From Agromyces sp. S2-1-8 (GTDB lineage Bacteria; Actinomycetota; Actinomycetes; Actinomycetales; Microbacteriaceae): a DNA stretch of 64,000 bases. Location: contig NZ_JAJOLP010000001.1 in the NCBI RefSeq assembly GCF_021129215.1, forward strand, positions 1,116,001-1,180,000, in the 5' to 3' direction. This document shows positions 33,549 to 42,404 of the stretch, one piece after another (the first letter of the stretch is position 1; each line of letters starts with the position of its first letter). Below the pieces are notes generated by a model. That model worked only from the letters and a program-made list of their open reading frames with translations, made no database searches and was not told the DNA's origin. Position numbers and translations under genes: made by a program.

Positions 33549-33776
33549 TCAGGCGCGCTGTTCGCGCTGCTCGTCGTCGGCGTAGGTGTCGTCGTCAGCG
33601 TACGTGTCGTCGTCATCGTCGGCATACTCTGCCCACTTCGACGCCTCATCGCTGTACTCGTCATGCTGCGAGCCGGTGAGCTCGCGCTCAAGCGCGTTGT
33701 AGTCGGTGTTGGGGCTGAAGTACTTCAGCTCCCGAGCGACCTTGGTGTGCTTGGCTTTCTGACGGCCGCGCCCCAT
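33549..33776 (-). CDS. DUF3073-family small acidic protein
   Basis: 75 residues. MGRGRQKAKHTKVARELKYF then SPNTDYNALERELTG is the conserved DUF3073 core of actinobacteria; the C-terminus is a run of Asp/Tyr/Ala (DDDDDTYADDDTYADDE) formed by short tandem codon repeats. Function unknown; the basic N-terminus and acidic C-terminus suggest nucleic-acid or ribosome association, which is only inference. Divergent from the flavin monooxygenase gene. Confidence 0.88.
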   Translation of the reverse strand: MGRGRQKAKHTKVARELKYFSPNTDYNALERELTGSQHDEYSDEASKWAEYADDDDDTYADDDTYADDEQREQRA

Positions 33777-33956
33777 GCGTGACCCCCTTACGACATCTGG
33801 CCGGGTGGGATGGTCTTCACCCGGCGCTCCCTTGAGAAATTCGTCCAGCCGCCAGTTTAGCACCGCCGAAGACGCCGATCGCCGGTCGCCACAGCCTGCC
33901 GATCGCGCTCGGGCGACGTGCTGCGAGCACACAGCAAGACATGCTGAGATTGTCAG

Positions 33957-35132
33957 GTGACGACGAGCCCCGAACGCGTGAAGGTGGTCGTGATCGGTGC
34001 CGGCCAGGCCGGGCTCTCGGTCGCGTACTACCTGCGTCGATTCGAGCTCGTCGCCGGGCAGGACTTCGTGATGCTCGACCGCGCGCCCGGCCCCGGCGGC
34101 GCATGGCAGCACCGCTGGTCGTCGCTCAGGCTCGGCACCGCGCATCGCGTGAACGACCTGCCGGGCATGGCCGAACTCGGCCTCAGCTTCGACACGGCCG
34201 ACCGGGCACTGCCCGCGAAGGACGTGGTCGCCGACTACTACGGCCGGTTCGAGCAGCACTTCGACCTGCAGGTGCGACGCCCGATGAACGTGCGCTCGGT
34301 GTCGAACGAGGGCGCCGACCTGCTCGTGCGCTACGAGGACCTCAGCCCCCAGCCCGTCGAGGAGCTCACGACGCGCGGCCTCTTCGGCCGACGCCGCAAG
34401 ACGTTCTCGGCGCCCGCCACGCCCACCATGCCGCAGCACGCGCTCGCGACGCAGTTCCTCGTGAACGCGACCGGCACGTGGGGCTCGCCGTTCGTGCCGT
34501 TCTACCCGGGCATGGGCGAGTTCGAGGGACGCCACGTGCACACCTCCGACTTCACCGACGCCGAGGACTTCCGCGACCAGCACGTCGTCGTCGTCGGCGG
34601 CGGCACGAGCGCGATCGGCTTCATGCTCGAGCTCGAGGATGTCGCGGCCGGGCTCACCTGGGTCTCCCGGCGCCCGATCGACTGGATCGACCGGCAGGAG
34701 CTCGACCTCGAGGGCGCATCGGCCGCCGTCGCCATGCAGGACGAGGCTGCCCGCTCCGGGCGGGCGCTGCCCTCGATCGTGAGCGGAACGGGCGTGCCGA
34801 AGAGCCGCCGCATCGCCGCGGGGATCGAGCGCGGACTCCTCGTCGCGCGCCCGATGTTCGACCGCATCGAGGGCGACCGCGTCGTCTGGGACGGCGAGCA
34901 GCAGGGGTCGGCGCGCGCCGACGCGATCATCTGGGCCACGGGGTTCCGACCCGAGCTGCGGCACCTCGCGCCGCTCAAGCTGCGCGAGAAGGCCGGCGGA
35001 GTGACGGTCGGGCAGGGTGCGGCGTGGAGCGACCCGCGGGTGTTCCTCGCCGGCTACGGACCGCAGGCCTCGACGATCGGTGCCAGCCGGGCCGGGCGCA
35101 TGATCGCCCGCCAGATCATGGCGATGCTGTAG
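33957..35132 (+). CDS. FAD/NAD(P)-dependent flavin monooxygenase-like oxidoreductase
   Basis: 391 residues, GTG start. FAD motif VVVIGAGQAGLSVAYYL near residue 10, second nucleotide-binding motif HVVVVGGGTSAIGFML near residue 205, and ATGFRPELRHLAPL near 330, the pattern of flavin-containing and Baeyer-Villiger-like monooxygenases (CzcO family). GAYYGRF-like and WRHRW-like stretches are present as WQHRWSSLRL. Likely oxygenates a lipophilic or amine substrate. TGAGAT lies 6 nt upstream of the GTG. Confidence 0.85.
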   Translation: MTTSPERVKVVVIGAGQAGLSVAYYLRRFELVAGQDFVMLDRAPGPGGAWQHRWSSLRLGTAHRVNDLPGMAELGLSFDTADRALPAKDVVADYYGRFEQHFDLQVRRPMNVRSVSNEGADLLVRYEDLSPQPVEELTTRGLFGRRRKTFSAPATPTMPQHALATQFLVNATGTWGSPFVPFYPGMGEFEGRHVHTSDFTDAEDFRDQHVVVVGGGTSAIGFMLELEDVAAGLTWVSRRPIDWIDRQELDLEGASAAVAMQDEAARSGRALPSIVSGTGVPKSRRIAAGIERGLLVARPMFDRIEGDRVVWDGEQQGSARADAIIWATGFRPELRHLAPLKLREKAGGVTVGQGAAWSDPRVFLAGYGPQASTIGASRAGRMIARQIMAML

Positions 35133-35153
35133 CGAGGAGCGAGCCCTCGCTGC

Positions 35154-35561
35154 TCAACCGGCGGAACGGACGGCGAAGTCGTACGATTCGCGCACCAGGT
35201 CGGTCAGCATGTCGAGATCGACGACCGCGAGATCCTTGAGGTAGAGGCATCCCACCCCGGTGGTGTGCGGCCCGAGGCGCTCGAGCAGTTCGGAGTCCTC
35301 CGCGAACCCCGGCAGCAGGTACACCGTCGACGCAGCCTTGCGCGGTGAGAAGGCGGCCGCGGGCGTGACGCCCTCGCGACCGCTGTCGTACCGGTAGCGG
35401 TACTCGCCGAAGCCCACGATCGACGGGCCCCACATGTACGCCTCTTCGCCGGTCACGCGCTGCATGAGGGCGAGCAGGGTGTCGGCGTCGCGCCGGCGCA
35501 CGCGATGCGTCACCGAGTCGAGGAACACCTCCACCGGGACATCCGTGCGACCGGTCGCCAT
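35154..35561 (-). CDS. DUF1801-domain protein
   Basis: 135 residues. VEVFLDSVTHRVRRRDADTL, then MWGPSIVGFGEYRYRYDSGR and FSPRKAASTVYLLPGF match the DUF1801/YdhG family, and the ending with LDMLTDLVRESYDFA is also typical. Function unknown. Convergent with the monooxygenase and 9 bp downstream of the KimA-like permease on the same strand. Confidence 0.85.
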   Translation of the reverse strand: MATGRTDVPVEVFLDSVTHRVRRRDADTLLALMQRVTGEEAYMWGPSIVGFGEYRYRYDSGREGVTPAAAFSPRKAASTVYLLPGFAEDSELLERLGPHTTGVGCLYLKDLAVVDLDMLTDLVRESYDFAVRSAG

Positions 35562-35570
35562 GCCGTGAGC

Positions 35571-37706
35571 CTACCGCCCGCGCTTGCCCGTCGTCTCGGC
35601 GATCGGCCGGCGCGGCACCGCCCGCACCGGCTCGCCGCGGCGGTCCTGGCCGGGCAGGGGGCGCGAACGGCGGCCGTAGATGAGGTCGGACGAGTCCAGC
35701 AGCCACGGCACGAGGGCGATCGTGACGCCGTGCACGAGCATGAGCTTCTGCCGGATGCGCCGAGCCTTGTGGTTGTGGAGGATGTTCTCCCACCAGTGGC
35801 CGACGATGTACTGCGGCATGTACACGGTCACGACCTCGGAGCCGTGCTCCTCGCGATGCTGCTTGATGTGCTGGATCAGCGGGTGGCTGAGATCGCGGTA
35901 GGGCGACGACAGGATGCGCAGCTTGACGTGGATGTTCATCTTCACCCAGTCCTTCTTCAGCTGCTTCGTCTGCGCGTCGTCGAGCGAGACGTGCACCGCC
36001 TCGATCGAGTCGTGCCGGGCGGCGATGGCGTAGTCGAGCGCCTTGAGGGTCGGCTTCTGCATGCGGCCGACGAGCACGATCGCGTGGTCGCCCGAGGCGC
36101 CGAACGTCGTGGTCGGGTCGACCTCGACCTCCTTCTCGACGTCGCGGTAGTACCGGTGCACGCCCATCATGAGGATGAACAGGATCGGCATCATGAGGAA
36201 CACCATCCACGCGCCGTGCGTGAACTTCGTGATCGTGACGACGACGAGGACGACCGCGGTGAGCGTGGCGCCGAACGTGTTGATGCACAGCGAGCGGATG
36301 ATCGCGCCGCGGGTCATCGGGCGGTGGTCGTCGTCGGCGGGGCCGGGGCGACCCGGCTTGGCCGCCTTCTGCTTCGCGGCGCCGGCCGCGCTCGCGCCGG
36401 TCCGTGCGCGGCCCGCGCGCAGGAGGCCGATCCAGTGCCGCACCATGCCGCTCTGGCCGAGCGTGAACGACACGAACACGCCGATGATGTAGAGCTGGAT
36501 GAGCAGTGTCAGGTTGGCCTGGAACGCGACGAGGATGACCATCGCGGCGAGGCCGAGGATGATGACGCCGTTCGAGTAGATGAGGCGGTCGCCGCGCGTC
36601 GAGAGCGACTTCGGCGCGTAGCCGTCGCGGGCGAGCACGGAGCCGAGCAGCGGGAATCCGTTGAACGCGGTGTTCGCCGCGAGCAGCAGCACGAGGGCGG
36701 CGGCGGCCTGCACGACGAAGAAGAGGATCGAGTCGTTGCCGAACACCGCGGCGGCGATCTGCGCGATGAGGCTCGGCTGCGGCGCGGTCAGGCAGTCGTT
36801 CCAGCCGATGAGGTCGCACGGGTCCTCGGCGTAGTGCACGCCGGAGACGAGCGCGAGGGCCGTGAGGCCGACGAACATCACGATCGCGAGCCCGACCATG
36901 AGCGAGAGCGTCTTCTGCGCGTTGCGCACCTTGGGTGCGCGGAACGCGGGCACGCCGTTGGCGACGGCCTCGACGCCGGTCAGCGCGGAACAGCCGCTCG
37001 CGAACGAGCGGAGCAGCAGCAGGATGATCGCGGCCTGCGTGAGGTCCTCGCCCTCGACCGAGTACTGCGACGACTCGGCCACGGGCGGGTTGCCCATCGC
37101 GATCTGCACGAGCCCGGTGCCGACGAGCAGCAGCACGCTCGCCGCGAAGAAGTAGGTGGGCACCGCGAAGGCCTTGCCCGACTCGCTCACGCCGCGGAGG
37201 TTCATCGCGGCGAGGATGATGACGAACACGACCGCGAGCTCGACCCGCCACGGGTTGAGCGCCGGGAAGGCGGAGATGATGTTGTCGACGCCAGATGCGA
37301 CCGACACGACGACGGTCATGACGTAGTCGACGAGCAGGGCCGAGGCCACAACGAGCCCGGCCTTCTCGCCGAGGTTCTTGTGCGCGACCTCGTAGTCGCC
37401 GCCGCCCGAGGGGTACGCGCGGATCAGCTGGCGGTAGCTCAGTGCGACCGTGGCCATGAGCAGCACGACCACCGCGGCGACCCACGGCGCGAAGGCCAGG
37501 AACGCGAGGCCGCCGACCGTGAGCACCATGAGGAGCTCCTGCGGCGCGTACGCGACCGACGACAGGGCGTCGCTCGCGAACACCGGCAGGGCGATGCGCT
37601 TGGGGAGGAGCTGCCCCTCGAGCTTCTCGGTGGGCAGGGGGTCGCCGATGATCCAGTGCTTCGGCGACTTCAGTTCGGCAGGCGGCTCGCCCGCGTCGTT
37701 CGTCAC
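35571..37706 (-). CDS. KimA-like APC-family permease (probable potassium/proton importer)
   Basis: 711 residues. The start GTG 37706 is chosen because TTGACA and TAGTGT boxes lie immediately upstream. About twelve transmembrane segments occupy residues 45-490, beginning with FASDALSSVAYAPQELL, the hallmark of KimA/YdaO-type transporters, and SGGGDYEVAHKNLGEKAG. The C-terminal 200 residues are a soluble USP-like domain (HAIVLVGRMQKPTLKALDYAI). KimA of Bacillus subtilis is a high-affinity K+ importer inhibited by c-di-AMP. Potassium specificity here is by family only. Confidence 0.8.
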   Translation of the reverse strand: MTNDAGEPPAELKSPKHWIIGDPLPTEKLEGQLLPKRIALPVFASDALSSVAYAPQELLMVLTVGGLAFLAFAPWVAAVVVLLMATVALSYRQLIRAYPSGGGDYEVAHKNLGEKAGLVVASALLVDYVMTVVVSVASGVDNIISAFPALNPWRVELAVVFVIILAAMNLRGVSESGKAFAVPTYFFAASVLLLVGTGLVQIAMGNPPVAESSQYSVEGEDLTQAAIILLLLRSFASGCSALTGVEAVANGVPAFRAPKVRNAQKTLSLMVGLAIVMFVGLTALALVSGVHYAEDPCDLIGWNDCLTAPQPSLIAQIAAAVFGNDSILFFVVQAAAALVLLLAANTAFNGFPLLGSVLARDGYAPKSLSTRGDRLIYSNGVIILGLAAMVILVAFQANLTLLIQLYIIGVFVSFTLGQSGMVRHWIGLLRAGRARTGASAAGAAKQKAAKPGRPGPADDDHRPMTRGAIIRSLCINTFGATLTAVVLVVVTITKFTHGAWMVFLMMPILFILMMGVHRYYRDVEKEVEVDPTTTFGASGDHAIVLVGRMQKPTLKALDYAIAARHDSIEAVHVSLDDAQTKQLKKDWVKMNIHVKLRILSSPYRDLSHPLIQHIKQHREEHGSEVVTVYMPQYIVGHWWENILHNHKARRIRQKLMLVHGVTIALVPWLLDSSDLIYGRRSRPLPGQDRRGEPVRAVPRRPIAETTGKRGR

Positions 37707-37714
37707 GGCGGATG

Positions 37715-37742
37715 ACACTACACCTGCGCGCGTGCATGTCAA
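37715..37742 (-). promoter_or_regulatory. Promoter of the KimA-like gene, leaderless
   Basis: On the minus strand TTGACA (37742-37737), a 16-bp spacer, TAGTGT (37720-37715) and then 8 nt to the GTG start. This leaves no room for a 5' UTR and thus none for a c-di-AMP riboswitch. Confidence 0.6.
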
Positions 37743-37797
37743 GTCGGCTTGCTAGACTCGAGGCGCATTTCTTCCATCGAGCCCGGGGAGCCCCGAC

Positions 37798-38412
37798 GTG
37801 AATCGTGCGACGCAGCTCGCGCGCGGTGCTGCGACCGCCTCGGTGGCCCTCTTCCTCGCGGCCTTCTCGCACGGGGTCGCCGGCGGTGAGGCGCCCGGTT
37901 CGGTCGGGCTCGCGCTCGCGGCGATCGTCGCGCTCGGCGCCTCGGTCGCCTTCGTCGGCCGGCGAACGACGCCCGTGCGCACGGCGCTCGCCGTGATCGC
38001 GAGCCAGGCGGCCTTCCACCTCCTCTTCGGCGTCGGCTCGGGCCCCGCATCGGGCGAATTCGTCACCACGGGCGGCGGCCACCACGCCACGATGGCCTTC
38101 GTCGAGTCGGCCGGCGCCGCCTCGACCGCGGCGCACGACGGGCACGGCGCCGCCATGCTCATCGGGCACGCGCTCGCCGCGGTCGCCACCATCGTCTACC
38201 TGCTCGTGCTCGAGCGCACGGCCTGGTCGGCGCTCGCGACGGCGACCCGCCGCTTCGCGCTCGTGTTCGCCGGTCGTGCCGGCGAGCCGGTCGCGATCAT
38301 CGCCCCGCCGACGCCGCGCCTCGCGACCCTCGTTCCGCCCGCACTGCGCTCGCGCCTGCGCTTCGCGGCACTCCGCTATCGCGGCCCGCCGCTCCTCCCC
38401 GCCTTCGCGTGA
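37798..38412 (+). CDS. His-rich membrane protein of the copper cluster
   Basis: 204 residues, GTG start. Four hydrophobic segments (about 12-30, 34-50, 60-78, 118-136). The loop around 95-120 is rich in histidine (TTGGGHHATMAFVE, then AAHDGHGAAMLIGHALA), suggesting metal binding. I cannot name a family. It precedes CopC by 108 bp on the same strand, so it probably serves copper handling. Confidence 0.65.
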   Translation: MNRATQLARGAATASVALFLAAFSHGVAGGEAPGSVGLALAAIVALGASVAFVGRRTTPVRTALAVIASQAAFHLLFGVGSGPASGEFVTTGGGHHATMAFVESAGAASTAAHDGHGAAMLIGHALAAVATIVYLLVLERTAWSALATATRRFALVFAGRAGEPVAIIAPPTPRLATLVPPALRSRLRFAALRYRGPPLLPAFA

Positions 38413-38520
38413 ACCCTCCGCCCTCGGGGCGGAACCATCGAAGACTCCGGATGCCTCGCGCCGACGATCGGCGCACGCATCGATGCATGCCGTCCGGAGC
38501 ATGAGGAGAAGGACTCCCGA

Positions 38521-39192
38521 ATGCACACCACTTCCATCGCGCTCCGTCGCACCACGAACCCCCTGCGCACCGTCGTCGTCGCGGCGACCGCGCTCACCTT
38601 CGCGGGCGCGATCGCGCTCTCGGGCGGCACCGCCGCCCTCGCCCACGACGAGCTCGTCGGCTCGACCCCCGAGAACGGACAGGTGCTCGAGACGCCGCCC
38701 GCCGAGGTCTCGCTGCAGTTCTCGGACGACATCATCGAGGTCGGCACCGCCGTCGAGGTCGTCGACCACCACGGCGAGGAGGTCGAGGTCGGCGAGCCCG
38801 TGATCGACGGGCCGAACGTCACCGCGACGCTGCCGGCCGACCTCGAAGGCGAGTACCAGGTGCGCTGGCGCGCAGTGTCGAGCGACGGCCACCCGATCGA
38901 GGGCACGATCGACTTCGGCGTGGGCGCCGACGCGACGGGCACCTGGACCGAGGAGGCGCCGCACGACGCTCCCGCGGCCGACGAGGACGACCACGGCGAC
39001 GAGGGCGACCACGCCGACGACGCCGACGACGCCGCGGCGAACGGTCCCGACGGATGGGCCGTCGCGGGCTTCATCGTCGGCGGGCTCGGCATCATCGCGC
39101 TCATCGTCGCGATCATCGTGAGCGCGCGCCGCAAGAGCGCAGGCCCGGGTGCCGGCGACGGCCCGGCCTCCGGCACCGGCACCGACGCCTGA
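38521..39192 (+). CDS. copC: CopC-domain copper resistance protein, membrane-anchored
   Basis: 223 residues. GAGGAGAAGG ribosome site. Residues 1-40 are a signal peptide ending LAHDE, where the first His after cleavage starts the CopC copper site. The domain shows HDELVGSTPENGQVLETPP, QFSDDI, YQVRWRAVSSDGHPIEG (copper-binding DGH) and ends near residue 140. A His/Asp-rich linker (DDHGDEGDHADDADD) and one C-terminal transmembrane helix follow. It binds copper outside the membrane and may pass it to the cluster's other products. Confidence 0.9.
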   Translation: MHTTSIALRRTTNPLRTVVVAATALTFAGAIALSGGTAALAHDELVGSTPENGQVLETPPAEVSLQFSDDIIEVGTAVEVVDHHGEEVEVGEPVIDGPNVTATLPADLEGEYQVRWRAVSSDGHPIEGTIDFGVGADATGTWTEEAPHDAPAADEDDHGDEGDHADDADDAAANGPDGWAVAGFIVGGLGIIALIVAIIVSARRKSAGPGAGDGPASGTGTDA

Positions 39193-39211
39193 CCGGGCGG
39201 GAGCGATCGAG

Positions 39212-39745
39212 ATGCGTTCCACCGCGATCACCCCTGCCCTCGGAGCGGCGTTGGCCGCGCTGCTCCTCCTGTCCGGCTGCAGCACGGTCACCGGCGGCTC
39301 CGCCGATCCCGACGCCCGGGTCGCGGCGGCCGCTCCCGGCGCGTCGTCGGTGGTCGTCGAGGAGGCCTGGATCAAAGCCGCCGACGACGGCATGACCGCA
39401 CTCTTCGGCGACGTCGTCAACGGCGGCGACGGCGACCTGGTGCTCGTCGGCGCCGTGACCGACGCCGCCGAGTCGGCCGAACTGCACGAGACGGTCGGAT
39501 CCGACGGCGCCATGCTGATGCGCGAGAAGGACGGCGGCTTCCCGATCCCCGCCGGCGAGACCCTGACGCTCGAGCCGGGCGCCGACCACGTGATGCTCAT
39601 GGGCCTCGGCGGACCGCTGCTCGCGGGCGACGAGGTCACGGTGACCCTCGAGTTCGATGACGGTTCGACGCTCGAGGTCACGGCGCCCGTCAAGGACTAC
39701 GCGGGCGCGAACGAGCAGTACGACGACGGACACGGGTCGGACTGA
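39212..39745 (+). CDS. PCu(A)C-family copper chaperone lipoprotein
   Basis: 177 residues from ATG 39212. A lipobox LLLLSGC makes the protein a lipoprotein with Cys near residue 23. The PCu(A)C copper-binding motif is modified: typical H(M)X10MX21HXM appears as LHETVGSDGAMLMREKDGG and then ADHVMLMGL. It delivers Cu(I), classically to cytochrome oxidase. Its last base overlaps the DyP start (TGATG), so the two are coupled. Confidence 0.87.
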   Translation: MRSTAITPALGAALAALLLLSGCSTVTGGSADPDARVAAAAPGASSVVVEEAWIKAADDGMTALFGDVVNGGDGDLVLVGAVTDAAESAELHETVGSDGAMLMREKDGGFPIPAGETLTLEPGADHVMLMGLGGPLLAGDEVTVTLEFDDGSTLEVTAPVKDYAGANEQYDDGHGSD

Positions 39746-40986
39746 TGGCCGGCGAACCCGGCGGTTCCGGGTTCTCGCGGCGGCACCTCCTCTTCGGGGG
39801 CGCCGCCGCGGCCGGAGCCGGCGCCGCTGCGGTGCTCGGCGCCCAGGCGTTGGCCGGCGCGCTCGCCCCCACGGAGGACGGCACGGCGGCGTCGGCGCGA
39901 GGGGTGGGTGCGACGGCGGTCGGCGACGCCCTCGTCCCCTTCCACGGTGCGCACCAGGCCGGCGTCGAGACCCCGCCGCAAACGCATGCCCGCTTCATCG
40001 CGCTCGATCTCCGCTCCGACGTCGACGCTGCGGCCCTGCGGCGGATGCTGCGCGTGCTCAGCGACGACGCAGCACGGGTCACGCAGGGCCGAGCGCCGCT
40101 GGCCGACTCCGAACCGGAACTCGCGCTCGCACCGGCGCGGCTGACGGTGACGTTCGGGTTCGGCCCAGGGCTCGTGGCCCGCGCCGGCGGCATCGCACCC
40201 GACTGGCTCCGCCCCCTGCCGCCCTTCGGCGTCGACCGTCTGCGCCCGGAGTGGAGCGACGGCGACCTGCTGATCCACCTCGGTGCCGACGATCCGGTCA
40301 CCGTGGCCCACGCCGCCCGGATGCTGCTGAAGGATGCGCGCTCGTTCGCGAACGTGCGCTGGTCGCAGCAGGGCTTCCGCAGGGCGGCCGGGGCCGAGGC
40401 CTCCGGATCGACGATGCGCAACCTGTTCGGACAGCTCGACGGCACCGTCAACCCGGTGCCCGGGAGCGCCGACTTCGACGAGCTCGTCTGGTCGAATGGC
40501 GGTCCCGGCTGGATGGCGGGCGGCACGTCCCTCGTGCTGCGGCGCATCGCGATGGACCTGGACGGCTGGGATCGGGTCGACCGCCCGGGCCGGGAGGCCG
40601 CGGTCGGTCGACGCCTCCGCGACGGGGCGCCGCTCACCGGTGCACGCGAGCACGACGAGCCCGATTTCGCAGCGTTGACCCCGGTCGGCTTCCCCGTCAT
40701 CGCGGACTACTCGCACCTGCGGCGCTCGCGCAGCGACGTCCCGGGGGAGCGGATCTTCCGTCGTGGGTACAACTACGACGAGGCACCCGCCGGCGGCGCC
40801 GTCTCGGACGCGGGGCTGCTGTTCGCCTCGTACCAGGCCGACGTCGATCGCCAGTTCGTGCCGATCCAGCGCCGCCTCGACGAGCTCGACCTGCTCAACG
40901 AGTGGACGACGCCCGTGGGCTCGGCGGTGTTCGCGATCCCGCCGGGCTGCGGCCCCGACGGGTACGTGGGGGACTCGCTCGTCTGA
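39745..40986 (+). CDS. Tat-exported DyP-type haem peroxidase
   Basis: 413 residues. Twin-arginine signal FSRRHLLFGGAAAAG at residues 10-24. DyP features: LFGQLDGTVNP near residue 230 (GxxDG with the distal aspartate), the proximal haem histidine in YSHLRRSRS near 323, and the EfeB-like ending GLLFASYQADVDRQFVPIQR. It sits in a CopC/PCu(A)C cluster, an arrangement known in actinobacteria and resembling EfeB export systems. Role may be peroxide-dependent oxidation or haem/iron handling at the cell surface. Confidence 0.9.
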   Translation: MAGEPGGSGFSRRHLLFGGAAAAGAGAAAVLGAQALAGALAPTEDGTAASARGVGATAVGDALVPFHGAHQAGVETPPQTHARFIALDLRSDVDAAALRRMLRVLSDDAARVTQGRAPLADSEPELALAPARLTVTFGFGPGLVARAGGIAPDWLRPLPPFGVDRLRPEWSDGDLLIHLGADDPVTVAHAARMLLKDARSFANVRWSQQGFRRAAGAEASGSTMRNLFGQLDGTVNPVPGSADFDELVWSNGGPGWMAGGTSLVLRRIAMDLDGWDRVDRPGREAAVGRRLRDGAPLTGAREHDEPDFAALTPVGFPVIADYSHLRRSRSDVPGERIFRRGYNYDEAPAGGAVSDAGLLFASYQADVDRQFVPIQRRLDELDLLNEWTTPVGSAVFAIPPGCGPDGYVGDSLV

Positions 40987-41035
40987 CGACGAGCACGGTG
41001 GATGTCGCGGCCCGGGTCGCGGCATCCGCCGCCCG

Positions 41036-41416
41036 TCACCGGAACGCGAGGTACATGCCGGCCGCGGCCGCGAGGCCGACGGCGAGGGTGACGACGACGT
41101 TGAGCACGGCCGCCCGCCACCGGCCGCCCGAGACCAGTTCGATCGTCTCGACGCTCCAGGTGCTGAACGTCGTGAGGCCGCCGCAGAATCCCGTCACGAG
41201 GATGAGCCGCAGGTCGCCGTCGAGCGCGGCGCGCTCCGCGAGGCCGATGAGCGCGCCGGCGACGCCCGAGCCGACGACGTTGACGATCAGGATGCCGCCG
41301 GGGAGGTGCCCGGGCCGCACCGGCAGCGCGCGCGAGAGCGCGTAGCGCGCGACGGCCCCGACCGCGCCCGCCACGAGCACGGCCGTGACGACGATCGGGC
41401 TGAGCGAGCCGGTCAC
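41036..41416 (-). CDS. crcB: Fluoride channel subunit CrcB (second of tandem pair)
   Basis: 126 residues, GTG start overlapping the upstream stop as GTGA. Four membrane helices. Motifs: GAVGAVARYALSR, IVNVVGSGVAGAL (pore Asn) and GFCGGLTTFSTWSVE (the Phe-box region and central Na+ site). Fluc channels are dual-topology dimers that expel fluoride; a tandem pair can form a heterodimer. C-terminus ends right after helix 4. Confidence 0.92.
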   Translation of the reverse strand: MTGSLSPIVVTAVLVAGAVGAVARYALSRALPVRPGHLPGGILIVNVVGSGVAGALIGLAERAALDGDLRLILVTGFCGGLTTFSTWSVETIELVSGGRWRAAVLNVVVTLAVGLAAAAGMYLAFR

Positions 41417-41832
41417 AGCGTCGCCCCGTCGTCGCTGACCTCGTGCGGCATCGGACGGTGCGCGAGGTGCGAGCCGAGCTCGAGCCCGAGTGCGGCGAGG
41501 CCGATCCCGCCGACGACCGAGGCCAGGAGGTAGCCCGCGCCGACCCAGAACGCGCCGTCGCTCGTCAGTACGACGACGGCCGCCATCACGGCCGACAGCG
41601 TGGTGAACGAGCCGAGCACCCCCGATCCGAGGCCCGCCTTGAGCCACATGGGCGTCGCCGGCCTCGTCCAGAGGCCCCCGACGAGCCAGCCGAGCGCGAA
41701 CGTGCCGGCGAGGTTGATGACGAGCGTCTCGAGGGGGAATGCACCCGCGGGCGGTGCGAACGCGAGGTCGAAGGCGAGGCGGAGGCCGGTTCCGATGAGG
41801 CCGCCGACGGCGACCGCGAGATACGCGCGCAC
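41413..41832 (-). CDS. crcB: Fluoride channel subunit CrcB (first of tandem pair)
   Basis: 139 residues, GTG start. Motifs: GGLIGTGLRLAFD, LVINLAGTFALGWL and GSGVLGSFTTLSAVM, with the key Asn and Phe-box residues visible. Sequence differs clearly from its partner, as expected for a fixed-orientation heterodimer. C-terminal tail HLAHRPMPHEVSDDGATL is cytoplasmic or external by topology. No room for a fluoride riboswitch upstream because a GNAT gene ends 9 bp away. Confidence 0.9.
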   Translation of the reverse strand: MRAYLAVAVGGLIGTGLRLAFDLAFAPPAGAFPLETLVINLAGTFALGWLVGGLWTRPATPMWLKAGLGSGVLGSFTTLSAVMAAVVVLTSDGAFWVGAGYLLASVVGGIGLAALGLELGSHLAHRPMPHEVSDDGATL

Positions 41833-41841
41833 CCCTGAAGG

Positions 41842-42354
41842 CTACGCCGCGCCGGGCGGGACGAGCGTCGCGACCCAGTCGTTGGTGCGGAGCACGCCGC
41901 CGCCCGTCTCGAAGTCCGCTTCACCGAGCAGGGTGAACCCCGCCTTGCGGCACACGGCGTTCGACGCGGGGTTGTCGACGCTCGGGTAGGCGTGTACGGG
42001 CAGCGTCTCGCCGGCGGCGCGGGCGAACTCGAGCATGGCGATGACGGCGGCCGGGGCGATGCCGCGCCCGCGGTACCGGGCCTCGACCGACCAGCCGCTC
42101 TCGAGCGCCGGCTCGCCGTGCCACTCGTGCTGCCAGTAGCCGACCATGCCGACGCCCTCGGGATGCCCGGGGATCGTGATGCGGAACTGCTGCCCCGTGC
42201 CGTCGCGCGCGAGCGCGAGGTAGCGGGCGTGCCGCGAGACGACCTGCTCGTCGGTCTCGACGCCGCCGACCCAGTCCATCAGCTCGGGGGTGTTCGCCCG
42301 ACGGAGCAGCCCGAGGTCGCCCTCGGACCACGGATGCACCTCGACGTCGTCCAT
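41842..42354 (-). CDS. GNAT-family N-acetyltransferase
   Basis: 170 residues from ATG 42354. Acetyl-CoA-binding motif A is WSVEARYRGRGIAPAAVIAML near residue 90, and the later SNAVCRKAGFTLLGEAD is the B motif. Belongs to the RimJ/RimL-like group of GNAT_3 proteins with unknown acceptor. Lies just upstream of the crcB pair on the same strand and may share its transcript. Confidence 0.83.
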   Translation of the reverse strand: MDDVEVHPWSEGDLGLLRRANTPELMDWVGGVETDEQVVSRHARYLALARDGTGQQFRITIPGHPEGVGMVGYWQHEWHGEPALESGWSVEARYRGRGIAPAAVIAMLEFARAAGETLPVHAYPSVDNPASNAVCRKAGFTLLGEADFETGGGVLRTNDWVATLVPPGAA

Positions 42355-42404
42355 GCGACCATCGAACCACCGGCCGCCGACAGCGACGACGGCCGGCACC
42401 GGGC

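Noticed and set aside
37707..37797. c-di-AMP (ydaO) riboswitch before the KimA-like gene
   Set aside because: Only about 90 bp separate the divergent starts and the promoter leaves no leader.
35116..39693. A 1525-codon minus-strand open frame
   Set aside because: It crosses several well-recognised genes and is arginine-, proline- and histidine-rich, a typical high-GC antisense shadow. The same applies to 53064-56867 and 47286-49925 on the minus strand.
41833..41841. Fluoride riboswitch before the crcB pair
   Set aside because: Only 9 bp lie between the first crcB start and the upstream GNAT stop, far too short.
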